Source: CAYMND01 sp964465065 (GTDB taxonomy: Bacteria > Acidobacteriota > Aminicenantia > UBA2199). Taken from it: a stretch of DNA of 42,334 nucleotides. Within the stretch, counting starts at the first letter, position 1. Every line of letters starts with the position of its first letter. Location of the stretch: positions 1 to 42,334 of the forward strand of contig CAYXHZ010000024.1 of assembly GCA_964465065.1 (NCBI GenBank). The letters run 5' to 3'. This document shows positions 15,816 through 23,574 of the stretch, piece by piece. The notes beneath the pieces were generated by a model, which was not told the DNA's origin, made no database searches, and was given only the letters and a program-made list of their open reading frames with translations. A program made the position numbers and the translations under genes.

Positions 15816-17344
15816 AGCCTGTCAAGACAGAATTTTTACCGGTCGGTAACGGCGATACCGTTCAGCTGGACGCTATACCCTGCCTGTCCGGTGACGATTG
15901 GCGGCAGGCTGTCCGGACGGCGCTTGGCTACGGCCAGCGGGTGTGCGCCCTCTTTGCCGCATACGGTTCGAAAAAAGGGGAACACGATCTCCATGTGGTG
16001 CTGGCCGACGACGGCCAAAACCGGCTGAACCTGGGGAAGACCGTGATCGAGGGGGCGGAATACCCGTCTTTGACTGAGGATTGTCCGCAACTGCACCTGT
16101 TTGAGCGGGAAATCGCCGAGCAGTTTGGCCTGCGGCCGACCGGTCACCCCTGGCTGAAACCGCTGCGTTATCATCATTCCTGGACGGGCCTGGACGCCTG
16201 GGATCGAAAACCCGGTCAGACGATCTTGCCGGCCGTCGGGGATTATTTCCGGGTGAAAGGGGAAAAGGTGCACGAGGTGGCGGTCGGCCCCGTGCATGCC
16301 GGGGTCATCGAACCGGGCCACTTTCGGTTTCAATGCAACGGCGAGCAGGTTTTTCATCTGGAAATCGCCCTGGGTTACCAGTACCGCGGTGTCGAGGAAG
16401 CCATGTTTGGCGGTCCGGACCGCAAATCAATGCATCTGATGGAAGCAGTGGCCGGAGATACGACCATCGGCCATGCCACTTGCTACTGTCAGATTGTCGA
16501 ATCTCTGTCGCGTACCCGGAAACCGGTTCGCGCCCAGGTTCTGTCCGCGATCGCCCTGGAACTGGAGCGGATCGCCAACCATGTCGGCGATCTGGGGGCT
16601 CTGTCCGGTGATGTCGGCTACCTGCCAACGGCCAGTTACTGCGGTCGTATCCGCGGCGATTTCCTGAACCTGACCGCCTTTCTGTGCGGCAATCGCTTCG
16701 GGCGCGGATACATTCGTCCGGGGCGGGTGGGCTATGATATCGACCAGGCCCAGATCGAAGAAATGCTGCGTCGGCTGCTAAAATTGAAGCGGGACGTCGG
16801 CGGCGCGGTCAACCTGCTGTGGGATACACAATCGGTGTTGGCCAGATTTGAAGATACGGGGCGGATTTCCCGGGAATTCGCCGAACAGCTGGGGATCGTC
16901 GGACCGGCTGCCCGGGCTACGGGTCTCTTGCGAGACGTTCGCTACAATCAGCCTTCGGGGATATTCAGTTTCGTTCAGGTACCGGTATCCACGTACGATT
17001 CCGGAGATGTACTGGGCCGGGCGTACGTCCGCTGGATGGAGATTCAAAGTTCCATCGAATTCATCGTTGACCAGCTGAAAGCGCTGCCGAGCGGTGAAAT
17101 ACTGGCAAAGGCCGGTTCTCTGCAGCCGGACAGCCTGGCTGTGTCCGTCAACGAAGCTTGGCGGGGCGAAGTGTGCCATGTCGCCATGACCGACAGGCAA
17201 GGTAATTTTTCCCGCTACAAAGTGGTCGATCCGTCGTTTCACAATTGGTACGCTCTGGCCTACGCCTTGCGGGACGGAGAGATTTCGGATTTCCCCTTGT
17301 GCAACAAGAGCTTCAATCTGTCCTACTGCGGGCATGATTTGTAA
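15812..17344 (+). CDS. hyfG: HyfG/HycE-like large subunit lacking the Ni-Fe site (Ehr)
   Basis: A 510-residue protein with a NuoC-like N-terminal domain (1-140: HLFEREIAEQFGLRPTGHPW) and a NuoD/large-subunit domain (150-510: VGPVHAGVIEPGHFRF, LEIALGYQYRGVEEAM). In true [NiFe] hydrogenases the L1 motif is RxCGxCxxxH. Here the same stretch reads EAVAGDTTIGHATC (211-224), with both cysteines gone and the His kept. The L2 motif DPCxxC is SFNLSYCGHDL at the C terminus (500-510), with only one cysteine left and no processing extension. The active site therefore cannot bind Ni-Fe in the known way. This is the definition of an energy-converting-hydrogenase-related (Ehr) subunit. The true redox reaction is unknown. 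I chose ATG 15812 because the upstream part of the frame overlaps hyfF. Confidence 0.92.
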   Translation: MKPVKTEFLPVGNGDTVQLDAIPCLSGDDWRQAVRTALGYGQRVCALFAAYGSKKGEHDLHVVLADDGQNRLNLGKTVIEGAEYPSLTEDCPQLHLFEREIAEQFGLRPTGHPWLKPLRYHHSWTGLDAWDRKPGQTILPAVGDYFRVKGEKVHEVAVGPVHAGVIEPGHFRFQCNGEQVFHLEIALGYQYRGVEEAMFGGPDRKSMHLMEAVAGDTTIGHATCYCQIVESLSRTRKPVRAQVLSAIALELERIANHVGDLGALSGDVGYLPTASYCGRIRGDFLNLTAFLCGNRFGRGYIRPGRVGYDIDQAQIEEMLRRLLKLKRDVGGAVNLLWDTQSVLARFEDTGRISREFAEQLGIVGPAARATGLLRDVRYNQPSGIFSFVQVPVSTYDSGDVLGRAYVRWMEIQSSIEFIVDQLKALPSGEILAKAGSLQPDSLAVSVNEAWRGEVCHVAMTDRQGNFSRYKVVDPSFHNWYALAYALRDGEISDFPLCNKSFNLSYCGHDL

Positions 17345-17362
17345 AAACGGGAGGCGACAACG

Positions 17363-18136
17363 ATGATCAGGGAATTGATAGCCCGTTTGCGACAGGGGCA
17401 CCGTACAACCGGATACCCACGGACTCCGGCTCCGGAAATTCCGGCCCGTTTTCACGGCCGTCCGCTTATCGATACCAACCGATGCCGTCCGGGGTGTGCG
17501 ATCTGCATCGACGCCTGTCCGAGCGGCGCTTTGTTCCAGGACGGCGGTATCCGGCTGGACTTGGGTAAATGCCTTTTTTGCGGCGATTGTCGGGAAAGCT
17601 GCCCGAGCGGTGCGGTTTCTCATCAGCGGGATCACCGTCTGGCCTTCGCCAGGCGTCAGGACATGCTGGTGGAGGCCGGCGGCGGCGAGTTGAACCTGGC
17701 CCGGCAGATGGGACGGGAACTGCAGCGACTGCTCGGTCGTTCGCTGAAGTTGCGCGTGGTCAGCGCCGGAGGTTGTGGGGCCTGCGAAGCCGATGTGAAC
17801 GTGCTCAACACCGTCGGTTGGGATTTGGGCCGTTTCGGTATCCAGTATGTTGCTTCGCCCCGGCATGCCGACGGGATACTGGTCACCGGTCCGGTGAGCC
17901 GAAACATGGAGCTGGCGCTCCAGAAAACCTGGCAGGCCGTTCCGGAACCCAAGATCGTCATCGCCGTGGGCAGCTGCGCCGTGTCCGGAGGCCTGTTCGC
18001 CGGTCACGGCCAGGTTTGCGACGGTGTGGATGGTTTGCTGAAGGTCGATCTCTATATTCCCGGTTGCCCGCCTCATCCGCTGACGATCCTGGACGGCTTG
18101 TTGCGACTGATCGGCCGTATCAAGACCGAAGCCTGA
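17363..18136 (+). CDS. hyfI: HyfI/NuoB-like small subunit fused to a 2[4Fe-4S] ferredoxin domain
   Basis: A 257-residue protein in two parts. Residues 35-90 carry two [4Fe-4S] motifs: Cys 41, 45, 48, 52 (the first spacing is CxxxC rather than CxxC) and Cys 70, 73, 76, 80, each followed by PSGA. Residues 125-257 are the NuoB-like small subunit with GGCGACE (Cys 138 and 141), VGSCAVSGG (about 203) and GCPPHP (about 233), enough to bind the proximal [4Fe-4S] cluster. In E. coli hydrogenase 4 these are two proteins (HyfH and HyfI). The chain would carry electrons from a soluble donor to the altered large-subunit site. ATG 17363 has GGAGG upstream. It ends 5 bases before the isomerase-like gene. 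Confidence 0.92.
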   Translation: MIRELIARLRQGHRTTGYPRTPAPEIPARFHGRPLIDTNRCRPGCAICIDACPSGALFQDGGIRLDLGKCLFCGDCRESCPSGAVSHQRDHRLAFARRQDMLVEAGGGELNLARQMGRELQRLLGRSLKLRVVSAGGCGACEADVNVLNTVGWDLGRFGIQYVASPRHADGILVTGPVSRNMELALQKTWQAVPEPKIVIAVGSCAVSGGLFAGHGQVCDGVDGLLKVDLYIPGCPPHPLTILDGLLRLIGRIKTEA

Positions 18137-18141
18137 CCATC

Positions 18142-19374
18142 ATGTCGAAAGCAAAGATAGCGCTCACCCCGTTCGCTTCGGCGTTGCATGACGGAAACGA
18201 TATGCTGTCCGGACATTGCCAGCTGATGACGGCTCTGCATCGGCAATTCGAACTCATCATGTCCAGACCCGGAGATGTGGAAAATGCCGATTTGCATGTC
18301 GTTTTCATCGCTTCGGGCGGAGTGGAGGGGACCTTTCGCAGCGTCTTCGAGCAGCTGCCCAGACCGATTGTGCTGCTCAGCGACGGACAGCACAATTCAT
18401 TGGCTGCATCGCTGGAGATCATGAGCTGGCTGAGACGGAGCGGACAGGCAGTTGAACTGGTGCATGGCCAACCCGTCCAGGTCTGCGCCAGACTGAATCA
18501 ACTGGTTTTGTTTGAGCGGACTCGGTCGGCGCTGGCGGGACGTATCGGTCTGATCGGCGCCGCTTCGGATTGGCTCATCGGCAGCCAGGTCGATTATGTC
18601 GCCGCCATGCGGCGCTGGGGTACCCGCTTTGACGAGATCGCCATCGGGGAACTCATCATGCAGGCAGCCGAAGTTCCGGATGAAGAAGCGGCCGGTCTCG
18701 CTCACCATTTCGTCAGCGCTGCGCAGGCAGTGGATGAAAAGGTTTCCCAAGCCGAAATCATCGCCGCCGCCCGCCTGTTTCCGGCACTGAAGACACTGAT
18801 GGCCCGGCATGGCCTGAGTGCGGCCACTCTGCGCTGCTTCGACCTGCTCGGCGCTTTGAAAACGACCGGTTGCCTGGCCCTGGCCCTGCTCAACGATCAG
18901 GGAATAATTTGCGGTTGCGAGGGCGATGTGGCGGCGCTCTTTTCCATGTTGTTGCTTTTCCACCTGACCGGACAGTACCCGTTCATGGCCAACCCCTCGC
19001 GGATCGACGCTGCCGCCGGCGAAGTGATTCTGGCTCATTGTACCGTACCCACCCGGGCCACCGGCGCCTACAGCGTGCAAACGCATTTCGAATCCGGTAT
19101 CGGTGTAGGCATCGCCGGAAAGATTCCAACGGGACCGGCCACTCTGTTCAAGATCGGTGGTCCGGAACTGTCTGAATACTTTGTCTGCGCCGGGGAATTG
19201 TTGCCTCATGCCAACGAGGAAGGCCTGTGCCGCACTCAGGTCCGATTCCGTCTCCATGATCAGACAGCGGACTATTTCTTCCGGGCGCCGCTGGCCAACC
19301 ACCATGTTTTGATCGCCGGCGATCATGCCGAGCTGCTGCAGCGTTTCATGGAGTATACGGGGGTCCGGCGCTGA
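18142..19374 (+). CDS. L-fucose/L-arabinose isomerase-fold protein in the Ehr operon
   Basis: A 410-residue protein resembling the sugar-isomerase (FucI/AraA) superfamily. Seen: the middle segment with IGLIGAASDWLIGSQVDY, a later CEGDVAALFSMLLLFHLTGQ, which matches the domain 2 region of fucose-isomerase-like proteins (E and D metal ligands), GEVILAHCTVPTRATG, and a C-terminal beta domain with GGPELSEYFVCAGELLP and NHHVLIAGDHAELL. It is shorter than FucI (about 590 residues) and similar to other FucI-C-terminal-domain proteins whose substrates are not known. The frame is open further upstream, but ATG 18142, 5 bases after hyfI, is the natural start. Its role beside a membrane redox complex is not obvious; the HTH-EIIA regulator at the operon head also hints at a carbohydrate link (inference). 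Confidence 0.82.
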   Translation: MSKAKIALTPFASALHDGNDMLSGHCQLMTALHRQFELIMSRPGDVENADLHVVFIASGGVEGTFRSVFEQLPRPIVLLSDGQHNSLAASLEIMSWLRRSGQAVELVHGQPVQVCARLNQLVLFERTRSALAGRIGLIGAASDWLIGSQVDYVAAMRRWGTRFDEIAIGELIMQAAEVPDEEAAGLAHHFVSAAQAVDEKVSQAEIIAAARLFPALKTLMARHGLSAATLRCFDLLGALKTTGCLALALLNDQGIICGCEGDVAALFSMLLLFHLTGQYPFMANPSRIDAAAGEVILAHCTVPTRATGAYSVQTHFESGIGVGIAGKIPTGPATLFKIGGPELSEYFVCAGELLPHANEEGLCRTQVRFRLHDQTADYFFRAPLANHHVLIAGDHAELLQRFMEYTGVRR

Positions 19375-19379
19375 AGTCG

Positions 19380-19399
19380 GAAAATGACCGCGCATTTTC
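19380..19399. terminator. Hairpin after the Ehr operon, weak terminator candidate
   Basis: GAAAATG and CATTTTC form a perfect 7-pair inverted repeat with a 6-base loop, 6 bases after the isomerase-like stop. No long U tract follows, so termination would be Rho-dependent or partial. Confidence 0.4.
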
Positions 19400-19473
19400 A
19401 AACCTGACAGGATGCTGGCAGGAGGCGGGAGTAAGATGGAGCCGTTAACAGAAACGAGACTGGAGGTGTGCCG

Positions 19474-19821
19474 ATGAAGCCGATTGTCAGCGATGAGCGT
19501 TTGGTGGCCTTTTGCGGATTGTACTGCGGGGCTTGTCGGAGATATCGCAACGATTCCTGCCCGGGTTGCCGAGATAACCTCAAGGCGACTTGGTGCAAGA
19601 TCCGCAGCTGCTGTCTGGACCAGAAATACTCAAGCTGCGCCGATTGCCGGGATTTCAGCAATGTGCAGGATTGCCGTAAATTCAACAATGCGATCGCCAA
19701 GATTTTTGCATGGCTGTTTCGCTCCAACCGCCCGGCCTGTATCGAACAGATCCGTACCCAAGGCAGATCCGGGCATGCCGATATCATGAGCGCAGCCGGT
19801 AAGCATAGCCTGCCCCGTTGA
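19474..19821 (+). CDS. DUF3795 cysteine-rich protein
   Basis: A 115-residue protein with a dense Cys pattern: AFCGLYCGACRRYRNDSCPGCR near the N terminus matches the DUF3795 signature (CGxYCGxC ... CPGC), followed by WCKIRSCC, CADCRDF and DCRKF. These clusters suggest metal binding (Zn or Fe-S), but no function is established for the family. ATG 19474 has GGAGG (19462-19466) 7 bases upstream; the GTG at 19468 is less well placed. It ends one base before the stop of the convergent rsmH-like gene, with no hairpin between them. Confidence 0.85.
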   Translation: MKPIVSDERLVAFCGLYCGACRRYRNDSCPGCRDNLKATWCKIRSCCLDQKYSSCADCRDFSNVQDCRKFNNAIAKIFAWLFRSNRPACIEQIRTQGRSGHADIMSAAGKHSLPR

Positions 19822-19822
19822 T

Positions 19823-20866
19823 TCAGGCCTTGACGGCCCAGCGCAATTTGGCGCTGCCCGAACGCGGGTTGGCGGACTGTTCCTGCATGGAAGGGCGGAT
19901 GGGGTCGGCGGCGATCCGAGCGTAAACGCCGTTCAGAAAGCCTTGCTTGAAGGCCTTTTTCACCCGACGGTCTTCTCCGGAATGAAAAGCAAGGATGGCC
20001 ACTCTGCCTCGGGTGCGCAGACAGTCTGGAAGCCAGCTCAGAAATTGGTCCAGGGCGCCGAATTCATCGTTGACGGCAATACGCAACGCTTGGAAAACCC
20101 GGGTGATTGTCCTGTGCACGTCGAGCGTCGGCGGTTTTCGTTTCAGCCCGTTCAGGACGGTCGTTACCTGGTCGGCCAGTTGCCGGGTGGTCAGGATGCG
20201 ACAGCCGGCGCTGGTCAAAGCGGCGGCGATCTCTTTGGCCAAAGGCTCATCCGCGTTTTCCCGCAAGAGAGCTTCCAGCGCAGTCTGGCTGCAAGAGGCC
20301 AGAAACTCGCTGGCGGCCTGCCCATGTCGAGGGTTCAGACGCAAGTCCAGCGGCCCGTCCTGCTTGTAACTGAAGCCTCGGTCCGGGTTGTCGAGTTGCA
20401 TGGAGGATACCCCCAGATCAGCCAGGATGAAATCGAAACCCTGCGGCACCTCAGCCAGCAGTTGACCCAAACCGGCGAAGTTCATGCGCCGGATTTGCAC
20501 CATGGATTCGTTATAGCCCAGCCTCCGCAGGCGGCGCTCGGTTTTGGGCAATTCGATCGGATCGGCGTCCAGGGCCAGGATTCTGCCCAGTCCATTCATC
20601 CGTTTCAACAGTTGCAATGTGTGTCCGCCGTAACCCAGCGTGGCATCCAGGCCGGTTTCGCCGGGCTGCGGGTCGAGAATTTCCAAAATTTCGTTGACGC
20701 AGATCGGCCGGTGCATTCCGGCCGGTGTACGGCCGCTTTGCAGGATTTTCCGCACTTCTGACTGGTAACGCTCCGGTTGCAATTCCTTGTACTTTTCGGC
20801 AAAACGGCGCGGGTGTGTTCCCCGGTAGCGTTCACGGCGTTTGTGCTGTCCCTGCGGTTGGTCCAT
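19823..20866 (-). CDS. rsmH: RsmH-type 16S rRNA cytosine-N4 methyltransferase with N-terminal extension
   Basis: A 347-residue SAM-dependent methyltransferase. The family N methylates the N4 of C1402 in 16S rRNA. Seen: MHRPICVNEILEIL (51-64), SAM loop LDATLGYGGHT (73-83), ILADLGVSSMQLDNPDRGFSY (the RsmH signature region), VFQALRIAVNDE and AILAFHSGEDRRVKKAF near the C terminus; canonical RsmH reads FHSLEDR there. It has about 45-50 extra basic residues at the N terminus (RRERYRGTHPRRFAEKYKEL) and lies away from any division (dcw) cluster. It may be a diverged RsmH subgroup or paralogue. It is 18 bases downstream of the O-antigen-ligase gene on the same strand and has no obvious ribosome site. 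Confidence 0.88.
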   Translation of the reverse strand: MDQPQGQHKRRERYRGTHPRRFAEKYKELQPERYQSEVRKILQSGRTPAGMHRPICVNEILEILDPQPGETGLDATLGYGGHTLQLLKRMNGLGRILALDADPIELPKTERRLRRLGYNESMVQIRRMNFAGLGQLLAEVPQGFDFILADLGVSSMQLDNPDRGFSYKQDGPLDLRLNPRHGQAASEFLASCSQTALEALLRENADEPLAKEIAAALTSAGCRILTTRQLADQVTTVLNGLKRKPPTLDVHRTITRVFQALRIAVNDEFGALDQFLSWLPDCLRTRGRVAILAFHSGEDRRVKKAFKQGFLNGVYARIAADPIRPSMQEQSANPRSGSAKLRWAVKA

Positions 20867-20884
20867 TATCCGTGTTTCTCGGGC

Positions 20885-22789
20885 TCAGGGCCGATCGAAA
20901 TGGATCTGAACGCCCAGGGTGCGGGTTTCGGGGCCCAGCTTCATTTCCTTGAGGTTGAAGACCGGTTCCACCACGAATTCCAGCCAGCCGGCTTCGCCTG
21001 GGGGCAGTTCAACGACCTGACTGGTGTTCTCGCTGAAAATCAGCTTCTGCAGCGGCCGACCCTTCCAGTAGATTTGCACGGTCTGTTTCTTCTCCGGAAG
21101 ACGCGGCAGCGGCGCGCCGCAATAGATCCGCGGTTTGAAGTCGTCCTGGCCGCTGATGAACAGGCCGCTCTGGCGTTTGGACCAGCGGAACAGCCGATCC
21201 ATACCGGGATCGGGCTCCCACAAGCCGTAATCGTTCGGCTGGTGCAGCAGGTTCTGCCATGAGGATGGATCGAGGGCCTTGAACTGGGCGACGGCGCCCA
21301 GGCAAGAAATGGTGGCCAGGACAATGGCCGACAGCAGTGAACGCCGGGTCGATTTGGACTTTTGCGGGGGGGCATACCCCAGGGAGATGATCAACCAGAA
21401 CAGGACCATCCCTTCCGGCAGCCACAGCGGCGTACCGACCAGAAAACTGATGATCATGGCGCTCATCGGCCAGATCCAGGATGGGGAGCGGTGTCCAAAC
21501 CAGTCCGACAGAAAGTAGATGAACAGGCCCAGAGAGAGCAGGCCGCCTTCCAGCAGGATCAGCAGAAACTGGTTGAGCGGCAGGTCGTGCAGGAAGGCAT
21601 GCCCGAAGTGTTTGTAGCGTTGATAGAACAGGTAATTGCCGGGTCCGATGCCGCTGACGGGATGGCGCAGGAAAGTCTGCCAACCATCGGTCAGCATGGT
21701 CAGGCGGCCGTTGCTCAGATAGTCGATTTTCATGGTCCAGGTCTGGCTCGGGGCGGGCGCCAGCGCTTTCAGGATTTTGACCGGTGTCCGGGGAAAAACG
21801 AGCAGGGCGAGGGCCAGGAGCAGCGGCAGGGACAGAAACGCGAAACGCCAGCGGTGTATGAATTTTCGCCAGGCCGGTCGGAATAGCATCCAGGTCGTTG
21901 CCGTTAGAAAGACAAGCAAAGCCGTCCGGCTGTGCGACCACCAGGCGCAGGCCAGACTCAGCGGCAGAGCGATTGCGGCGGCGAGTTTTTCCATTGTGGC
22001 CAGCGCTTGTCTGTGCTGGTCGAAGAGGAATTGCAGTGAAAAAAAGAACATGAACCCGCTGATCAGACCCAGACCGTTGAAATCGGAAGCCAGGCCGTTG
22101 CTGTGGCCGATACCGGTCCAGGCGGGCCGGGTGAACCAGGCAAACGGGCCGTACTGTTGCAGGGCGGCCAGCAGCGCCGAGAAGAAAAATCCGCAAGCCA
22201 AAGGCAAGTAATAGTTTCTCGTGTCGATGGCCAAGGTAACTTTCAAGCCGAGCAGCAGTGGCGACAAGCCGTACAGGCAAAGCGTCAGAATCGGAAAAAT
22301 CAGGGAGAAGGACAAGCGGTCACCGACTGGCGAAGTGACCAGATCGGGAAAGGTCAGTCGGGCGTCTTCGCCAAGAGTCGACCAGCGCAACACAAGGAAC
22401 ATGGCGCCGAGCAAGGTGATGGACAACCACAGGAAGTAGCGACGGAACAGTGGCAGTCCGGTGCATTCCCGAAAGGTCTGCGGCCGGGAAAGAGCCAGGC
22501 CGGCCAGGATCATCAACAGGGTCGGGATGTAATTGAACGGCAGGGCCGGATTGATCAGGGCCGGGACGGCGTTACAGGCCGGAATGGCGAACAGGAGAAA
22601 AATGCGGGCCGGTTTACTGCCCAAACGACCGATTGCAAAAGAGATAGCCAGGACGGCAGGCAGAAAGAAGCCGGCATTTTTCAGCGTCATGGCGGCGATT
22701 GCTTCCGCGCTTGTCACAAGCAGGACGAACAGGAACCATAATGAGCCGGAGCGGTCAAGGCGCAGGTATGTCCGGACGATGGATATCAT
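20885..22789 (-). CDS. O-antigen ligase / polymerase (Wzy/WaaL) family membrane protein
   Basis: A 634-residue protein with about twelve membrane spans (1-470) and a C-terminal extracytoplasmic beta-rich domain (about 490-634). Seen: WWSHSRTALLVFLTATTWML, HPVSGIGPGNYLFYQRYKHF, and the periplasmic-loop His in FLHDLPLNQFLLILLEGGLL, the hallmark region of the Wzy_C family that joins or polymerises lipid-linked glycans at the outer face of the inner membrane. Substrate is unknown. Start: the frame is open from TTG 22819, but this TTG is the first base triplet of the -35 box. The ATG at 22789 (MISIVRTYL) lies 6 bases after the -10, fitting a leaderless mRNA and a sensible N terminus. Confidence 0.88.
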   Translation of the reverse strand: MISIVRTYLRLDRSGSLWFLFVLLVTSAEAIAAMTLKNAGFFLPAVLAISFAIGRLGSKPARIFLLFAIPACNAVPALINPALPFNYIPTLLMILAGLALSRPQTFRECTGLPLFRRYFLWLSITLLGAMFLVLRWSTLGEDARLTFPDLVTSPVGDRLSFSLIFPILTLCLYGLSPLLLGLKVTLAIDTRNYYLPLACGFFFSALLAALQQYGPFAWFTRPAWTGIGHSNGLASDFNGLGLISGFMFFFSLQFLFDQHRQALATMEKLAAAIALPLSLACAWWSHSRTALLVFLTATTWMLFRPAWRKFIHRWRFAFLSLPLLLALALLVFPRTPVKILKALAPAPSQTWTMKIDYLSNGRLTMLTDGWQTFLRHPVSGIGPGNYLFYQRYKHFGHAFLHDLPLNQFLLILLEGGLLSLGLFIYFLSDWFGHRSPSWIWPMSAMIISFLVGTPLWLPEGMVLFWLIISLGYAPPQKSKSTRRSLLSAIVLATISCLGAVAQFKALDPSSWQNLLHQPNDYGLWEPDPGMDRLFRWSKRQSGLFISGQDDFKPRIYCGAPLPRLPEKKQTVQIYWKGRPLQKLIFSENTSQVVELPPGEAGWLEFVVEPVFNLKEMKLGPETRTLGVQIHFDRP

Positions 22790-22795
22790 GTAGGC

Positions 22796-22824
22796 AAGAT
22801 AACAAACGGGCATGACCAAGTCAA
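22796..22824 (-). promoter_or_regulatory. Sigma-70 promoter for the O-antigen ligase gene, leaderless geometry
   Basis: Minus strand TTGACT (22824-22819), 17-base spacer, TATCTT (22801-22796), then 6 bases to ATG 22789. Confidence 0.65.
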
Positions 22825-22876
22825 CGCTGGCTGTACCGTTTGTGGCGAGCTGCTAGTGAAAAGTGCGCCTGGGTTG

Positions 22877-22885
22877 TGTTATACT
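22877..22885 (+). promoter_or_regulatory. Extended -10 promoter for the secreted-protein/recN pair
   Basis: TGTTATACT: extended -10 TGn followed by TATACT (22880-22885). The -35 position (TGAAAA) is poor, which an extended -10 can compensate. The ATG at 22894 follows after 8 bases, without a Shine-Dalgarno site. Confidence 0.6.
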
Positions 22886-22893
22886 TTTTAAAC

Positions 22894-23574
22894 ATGAAGC
22901 GTCTTGCCGTTGCTTTGATTTTCCTGTTGCTGGGTTGGATTTCCGCATCGGCCCAATCGGATGATCGCCAGGCATACCAGGGCAAGGCGCATCGCCTGGA
23001 TATCACCTGGAAGGTTGAGGTTTACTTGCATTTTTACGGTGAGTTCGAGCGTGGCCAAAACGCCGATCCGGCCCATTTCGATTTCAGGATGGCCCAGATT
23101 CTGAGCATGGCCCGTGATAACGGGGATTACCTGTTTGCCGATGCTTCCATGCCGGTTTGTCTGGGCTCCATGGTTGTGAACGGCGAGTTGGCCAGAACCT
23201 GGACCGAAAAAGACGATGCGGTGCTGGAACCCCGCTGTTATTATCTTGACCGGGACAACGGCCTGTGTCGGCTGCCTCTGGTCATCCAGGAGCGTGCCTG
23301 GCCGGAAACTTTGCCGCATCTGGTTATGCCCCGCAGCGCCGAGGCGCAGTTCATCCGTGACGGAGTGCCTTACCGGCGTCATTTGTTCGACAGCGACAAC
23401 CGCATCGAATTTGACGAAGAACGCCTGTTTGATCCCGGTATGCATGTGATCAAGATCGATTGGCAGTGGCGACGGGGTAAACCGGGCGAAAGGGAAAGCC
23501 ATCGCCTGCAGGGTGAAATCCGTTTTATCCGTACAGGTCCTCCCGAGAATCAAGGCCGAGACGGAGTGAACTGA
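22894..23574 (+). CDS. Exported protein of unknown family
   Basis: A 226-residue protein with a clear signal peptide (MKRLAVALIFLLLGWISASA, cleavage after about residue 21). The mature part begins AYQGKAHRLDITWKVEVYLHFYGEF, is rich in beta strands and contains two cysteines close together (PRCYYLDRDNGLC). I do not recognise the family. Nothing in it indicates an enzyme. The frame continues upstream to 22840, but ATG 22894 fits the signal peptide and lies 8 bases after an extended -10. Its TGA overlaps the recN ATG by one base (TGATG), so translation is probably coupled with recN, an unexpected pairing of an exported protein and a DNA repair protein. Confidence 0.78.
   Translation: MKRLAVALIFLLLGWISASAQSDDRQAYQGKAHRLDITWKVEVYLHFYGEFERGQNADPAHFDFRMAQILSMARDNGDYLFADASMPVCLGSMVVNGELARTWTEKDDAVLEPRCYYLDRDNGLCRLPLVIQERAWPETLPHLVMPRSAEAQFIRDGVPYRRHLFDSDNRIEFDEERLFDPGMHVIKIDWQWRRGKPGERESHRLQGEIRFIRTGPPENQGRDGVN

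Noticed and set aside
16778..18076. 432-codon open frame on the minus strand
   Set aside because: Antisense to the large and small Ehr subunits, which are certain from motifs.
10801..18136. A genuine [NiFe] hydrogenase 4 / formate hydrogenlyase
   Set aside because: Three of the four Ni-Fe cysteines are absent in the large subunit, no processing extension is present and no formate dehydrogenase or maturation gene is nearby.
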